This document shows positions 6,693-8,941 of a stretch of DNA of 8,941 nt, in pieces; the first letter of the stretch is position 1; each line of letters begins with the position of its first letter. A program made the translations under genes and the position numbers. The notes below the pieces were generated by a model. That model was not told the DNA's origin and searched no databases. It saw nothing but the letters and a program-made list of their open reading frames with translations. The DNA comes from an uncultured Erysipelotrichaceae bacterium (GTDB taxonomy: Bacteria > Bacillota_I > Bacilli_A > Erysipelotrichales > Erysipelotrichaceae), in the NCBI GenBank assembly GCA_937957895.1, contig CALFEZ010000339.1, positions 1 to 8,941 on the forward strand, written 5' to 3'.

Positions 6693-6720
6693 ATTGTAAT
6701 CGATTTAAGAAAATAAACAA
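6693..6720 (-). promoter_or_regulatory. Candidate promoter of the leader/ankyrin/EF-G-like operon
   Basis: On the minus strand TTGTTT (6720-6715) is followed after 16 bases by TACAAT (6698-6693), a 5-of-6 match to the -10 consensus. It predicts +1 at about 6686, 22 bases before the leader ATG. The -35 matches only TTG of the consensus. It starts 18 bases beyond the end of the transglutaminase-like gene. Most of the remaining 6518-6738 gap is taken up by the leader ORF, repeat and terminator listed separately. Confidence 0.5.
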
Positions 6721-6738
6721 CCATTTCAACCTTTTTTT

Positions 6739-7707
6739 TTAATCGCTGACAGCAAACGCATAGTTAGCAAACTCAAATACCTCATCGATGCTCAATGTCT
6801 TTTCAGAAGCCAGATCGAAGTAGTGATGTCCTATTTCATCAAACTGCTCCAATGTTTTCAAGTAATATGTATACAATACTCTGCCTTGTTTGTCAGGAAT
6901 CGGATCATTCCATGTAACATCCAAGAAAAGCCACTCATCATCCACATACACCATGTTCCACGCATGGTTCATGTTTTGTGATGAAACCATGATGGCAGGT
7001 ATGCCGACCATCCTGGAAAGTTGCATGAATGCTCGTGCATATCCGCTACATACTGCCTTGTTGAAATGGTACACACCATAGGGGGTGAAAGATGGATGAT
7101 TCTGATACTCAGTAATATCGAGTTCCAACAGAGGTTCATCATATGCTGTCGTCAGGATGATGTGATCATGGATGGCCTTTACTTTTTCACGATCACTTTT
7201 TCCATCAAGATCAAGAGACTCTATGATGTTGTCTGCATAGATGAAACTGGCATCGTAGGTGGTATCATCCAACACGACCTCCACAAAATACGTATAAGTC
7301 TGATGTTGACGCAACGGATCAGAATAGACCATCTTCCCTGCTTGGATATAGAATGAATCATGAAGCAGAGTCTCGGCAAACAAGTATACATGTTGCAGTG
7401 AAATCGAATGATCTGTAACATAATGCGTGCGAGTGATGTCGTTTTCAAGATTCTTGATCACAAGCAATGCCAGTTCTTGTTCGTTTTCAATAAAGAAAAC
7501 TTGATTGGTTTCGAAACCTCTGCGGATCTCAATACGATCAAACACATATCCCTTTGCCAATAATTCGCTTGTGTCGACCTTATATCCTTCAATTTCTTTC
7601 TGGTCATAAAGAACATTGCACCCAGAAATCAGTATGCTCATGATCAAAATGAAAGCCACTTTGACTCTGATGCCCATTATCTTTTTGAAGAATCGAGACC
7701 AATCCAT
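6739..7707 (-). CDS. Transglutaminase-like lipoprotein (cysteine protease fold)
   Basis: A 322-residue protein, probably anchored on the outer face of the membrane. The N terminus has a basic stretch, a hydrophobic segment (about 17-28) and a lipobox ISGC with Cys30 as the likely lipidated residue. The C-terminal half carries the transglutaminase/protease core: KAVCSGYARAF with Cys220, MNHAWNMV with His248 and LFLDVTWND with Asp263, giving the full Cys-His-Asp triad. Members of this broad family act as proteases, amidases or transglutaminases; substrate cannot be told. The 31-180 region is not recognised; it contains several beta-rich stretches and the family helix EKVKAIHDHII (175-185). The start at 7707 has AAGAGG 8 bases upstream; an internal ATG at residue 11 would also keep the signal. 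It is separated from the MFS gene by a terminator and has its own promoter. Confidence 0.88.
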   Translation of the reverse strand: MDWSRFFKKIMGIRVKVAFILIMSILISGCNVLYDQKEIEGYKVDTSELLAKGYVFDRIEIRRGFETNQVFFIENEQELALLVIKNLENDITRTHYVTDHSISLQHVYLFAETLLHDSFYIQAGKMVYSDPLRQHQTYTYFVEVVLDDTTYDASFIYADNIIESLDLDGKSDREKVKAIHDHIILTTAYDEPLLELDITEYQNHPSFTPYGVYHFNKAVCSGYARAFMQLSRMVGIPAIMVSSQNMNHAWNMVYVDDEWLFLDVTWNDPIPDKQGRVLYTYYLKTLEQFDEIGHHYFDLASEKTLSIDEVFEFANYAFAVSD

Positions 7708-7730
7708 ACAATATACCTCTTAGGGATATC

Positions 7731-7739
7731 ATTGTATCA
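7731..7739 (-). promoter_or_regulatory. Extended -10 promoter of the transglutaminase-like gene
   Basis: On the minus strand TGATACAAT (7739-7731) is a TGn plus TACAAT extended -10 element. It predicts +1 near 7724, only 17 bases before the ATG and a few bases before the AAGAGG ribosome site. No good -35 is visible. The preceding gene's terminator lies just upstream, so an independent promoter is expected here. Confidence 0.6.
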
Positions 7740-7770
7740 CAATCACAAAAAACATGATGCTGTTTTACCT

Positions 7771-7797
7771 AAAAAAAAGGTTGATGTTCAACCTTTT
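7771..7797 (-). terminator. Intrinsic terminator overlapping the MFS transporter stop codon
   Basis: Minus-strand RNA can form AAAAGGTTGA (7797-7788), loop ACA, TCAACCTTTT (7784-7775), followed by four more T (7774-7771). The 5' arm contains the last codons and the TGA stop of the transporter, so the stem lies partly inside the coding sequence. The complementary A-run also allows some activity on the other strand. Confidence 0.85.
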
Positions 7798-8941
7798 GCA
7801 TTGTTTAGCTTGTCTACTTTGTTGATCATGACATACCCACCAATGAACAAAATGATAAGTGCCAGGATCCCTGTTCGTGCTGATTGAAACAGCAATGCCG
7901 AGATCGTGATGAATGCCGGACCGATAGCATCTGAGAATTTTCCGAATATATCGAAGAAACCGAAATACTCGTTGGACTCTTGTTTTGGTACCAATCTGCC
8001 AAAATAGGATCGAGACAATGCTTGGATCCCACCTTGAGCCATCCCAACCACGATTGCAAGCAGCCAAAACTCCCATGCTTGTGAAAGCTGGAATCCAAAA
8101 ATGGCCACAAAGGTGTACACAAGCATGTAAAACTTGATAAGTTTCAACGGACCAAACTTACCAGCAAGCTTCCCAGCCAAAATGGCAAAAGGAAATGCCA
8201 CAAACTGAGTTGCCAGCAAAGCAGCGATCATCATGTTATCATCGATGCCGACTTCACCGCCAAAGTTGGTTGCTTGACTCATGATCGTATACACACCATT
8301 GATATACATGAAATATCCAATGATGAAATAAAACAACTTCTTGTCTTTATAGATTTTTCGAAGTGTGATACCGACTCTTTTGAAAGAACTTGAAATGATC
8401 TTAGGTTGACGTTCCAAAGCATATACTTGTTTGACATCTTTTAATAGTGGGATCGTAAGCAATCCCCACCAGAGGATCGTGATCACAAAAGAGATTCGGG
8501 TAGCCACAGCGACATCTATGTTGAAAGGCAACGTGAATATCAATGCGATCCCAGCGATAAACGGAATGGTGCTTCCGATGTACCCCCAGGCATACCCCGA
8601 GGATGATACCATGTCCATGCGATCATCAGATGCAATATCGACCAACATCGAATCATAAAAGACATTACATGCAGAGTAACCGATCCGCGCCAGGATAAAC
8701 ATGATGACAAATGCCTGCCACTGAGTTGTGACTGCCAGAGTCAATCCGCCCAAAAGACCGATTGCCAAAAACAAACCAAACATCTTCTTTTTCATGCCGC
8801 GATAATCAGCGATGGCTCCCAATACCGGAGCGATCAGCGCTAAACTCAACACAGCAACGGATGTTGCACCACCAAACCAAGCGGTGATGACATGGGGTTG
8901 AACTCCTTGCGCTGTGGCAATGGAGCGGAAGTAGATGGGGA
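7788..8941 (-). CDS. MFS transporter, UMF1 (Atg22-like) family, N terminus beyond window
   Basis: A multi-pass inner-membrane transporter of the major facilitator superfamily. The frame is open to the right edge, so the gene starts outside; 383 residues are visible and some 30-40 are probably missing (family length about 420). The visible N-terminal part, PIYFRSIA followed by a long hydrophobic helix and APVLGAIADYRGMKKK, is the characteristic loop 2-3 region of UMF1 proteins. Further hydrophobic helices follow, with a charged central cytoplasmic loop (KDVKQVYALERQPK) and a second half containing GGIQALSRSYFGRLVPK, a repeat of the loop motif, before the last helices. A GTG at 8852 is only an internal Val. 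Substrate is unknown; fungal relatives export amino acids from vacuoles. The gene ends in its own terminator. Confidence 0.88.
   Translation of the reverse strand, partial: PIYFRSIATAQGVQPHVITAWFGGATSVAVLSLALIAPVLGAIADYRGMKKKMFGLFLAIGLLGGLTLAVTTQWQAFVIMFILARIGYSACNVFYDSMLVDIASDDRMDMVSSSGYAWGYIGSTIPFIAGIALIFTLPFNIDVAVATRISFVITILWWGLLTIPLLKDVKQVYALERQPKIISSSFKRVGITLRKIYKDKKLFYFIIGYFMYINGVYTIMSQATNFGGEVGIDDNMMIAALLATQFVAFPFAILAGKLAGKFGPLKLIKFYMLVYTFVAIFGFQLSQAWEFWLLAIVVGMAQGGIQALSRSYFGRLVPKQESNEYFGFFDIFGKFSDAIGPAFITISALLFQSARTGILALIILFIGGYVMINKVDKLNNAKG

Noticed and set aside
8850..8852. GTG at 8852 as the start of the MFS transporter
   Set aside because: The same frame continues to the window edge with clear family sequence (PIYFRSIA), so this is an internal Val and the gene is partial.

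Overview
The window looks like a bacterial chromosome segment of moderate-to-low GC from a Bacillota-type organism. Shine-Dalgarno sites are strong (AAGGAGG, AGGAGG, GAGGTG), hairpins end in clean T-tracts, and Trp is TGG while TGA is used as a stop (psuK, the MFS gene). The genetic code is therefore standard rather than mycoplasma-type. A relative of Erysipelotrichia, Acholeplasma or Izemoplasma is plausible, but I cannot place it from sequence alone.

Layout. Positions 1-1491, minus strand: a pseudouridine-salvage pair, psuK followed by psuG with an ATGA overlap; psuG runs off the left edge. A very tight divergent promoter region (about 1492-1552) separates it from the plus-strand genes: an M32 metallocarboxypeptidase (1553-3043) and a Mn/Fe superoxide dismutase (3107-3715). 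A bidirectional terminator (3722-3750) divides these from a convergent minus-strand block. In transcription order that block is a UMF1-type MFS transporter (right edge, partial, ending 7788 with its own terminator), a transglutaminase-like lipoprotein (7707-6739), a structured 220-base intergenic region, an ankyrin-repeat protein (6517-5849), and an EF-G-like translational GTPase (5830-3755).

The most interesting part is the 6518-6738 intergenic region. Read on the minus strand it holds a candidate promoter, a strong Shine-Dalgarno site, an unannotated 27-codon ORF whose 5' half runs through a perfect 15-bp inverted repeat, a stop codon directly abutting a terminator-like hairpin plus U7, and then the ankyrin gene's Shine-Dalgarno site. 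This is the layout of a ribosome-controlled transcription attenuator. It sits ahead of an operon encoding an EF-G paralogue and recalls the leader-peptide attenuator known for the EF-G-like tet(M) gene. This is inferred from reading and has not been tested by folding or comparison.

A second theme is very short 5' leaders. Several promoters appear to use an extended -10 (TGn plus a TATAAT-like hexamer) placed so that transcription would begin at, or a few bases before, the Shine-Dalgarno site. For psuK the predicted +1 is the A of the start codon, so its mRNA may be leaderless.

Functionally the genes are mostly housekeeping or stress functions: nucleoside salvage, peptide turnover, superoxide detoxification, a translation-related GTPase with an ankyrin partner, a surface transglutaminase-like protein and a transporter. 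There are no tRNAs, rRNAs, CRISPR arrays, insertion sequences or phage genes that I can see.
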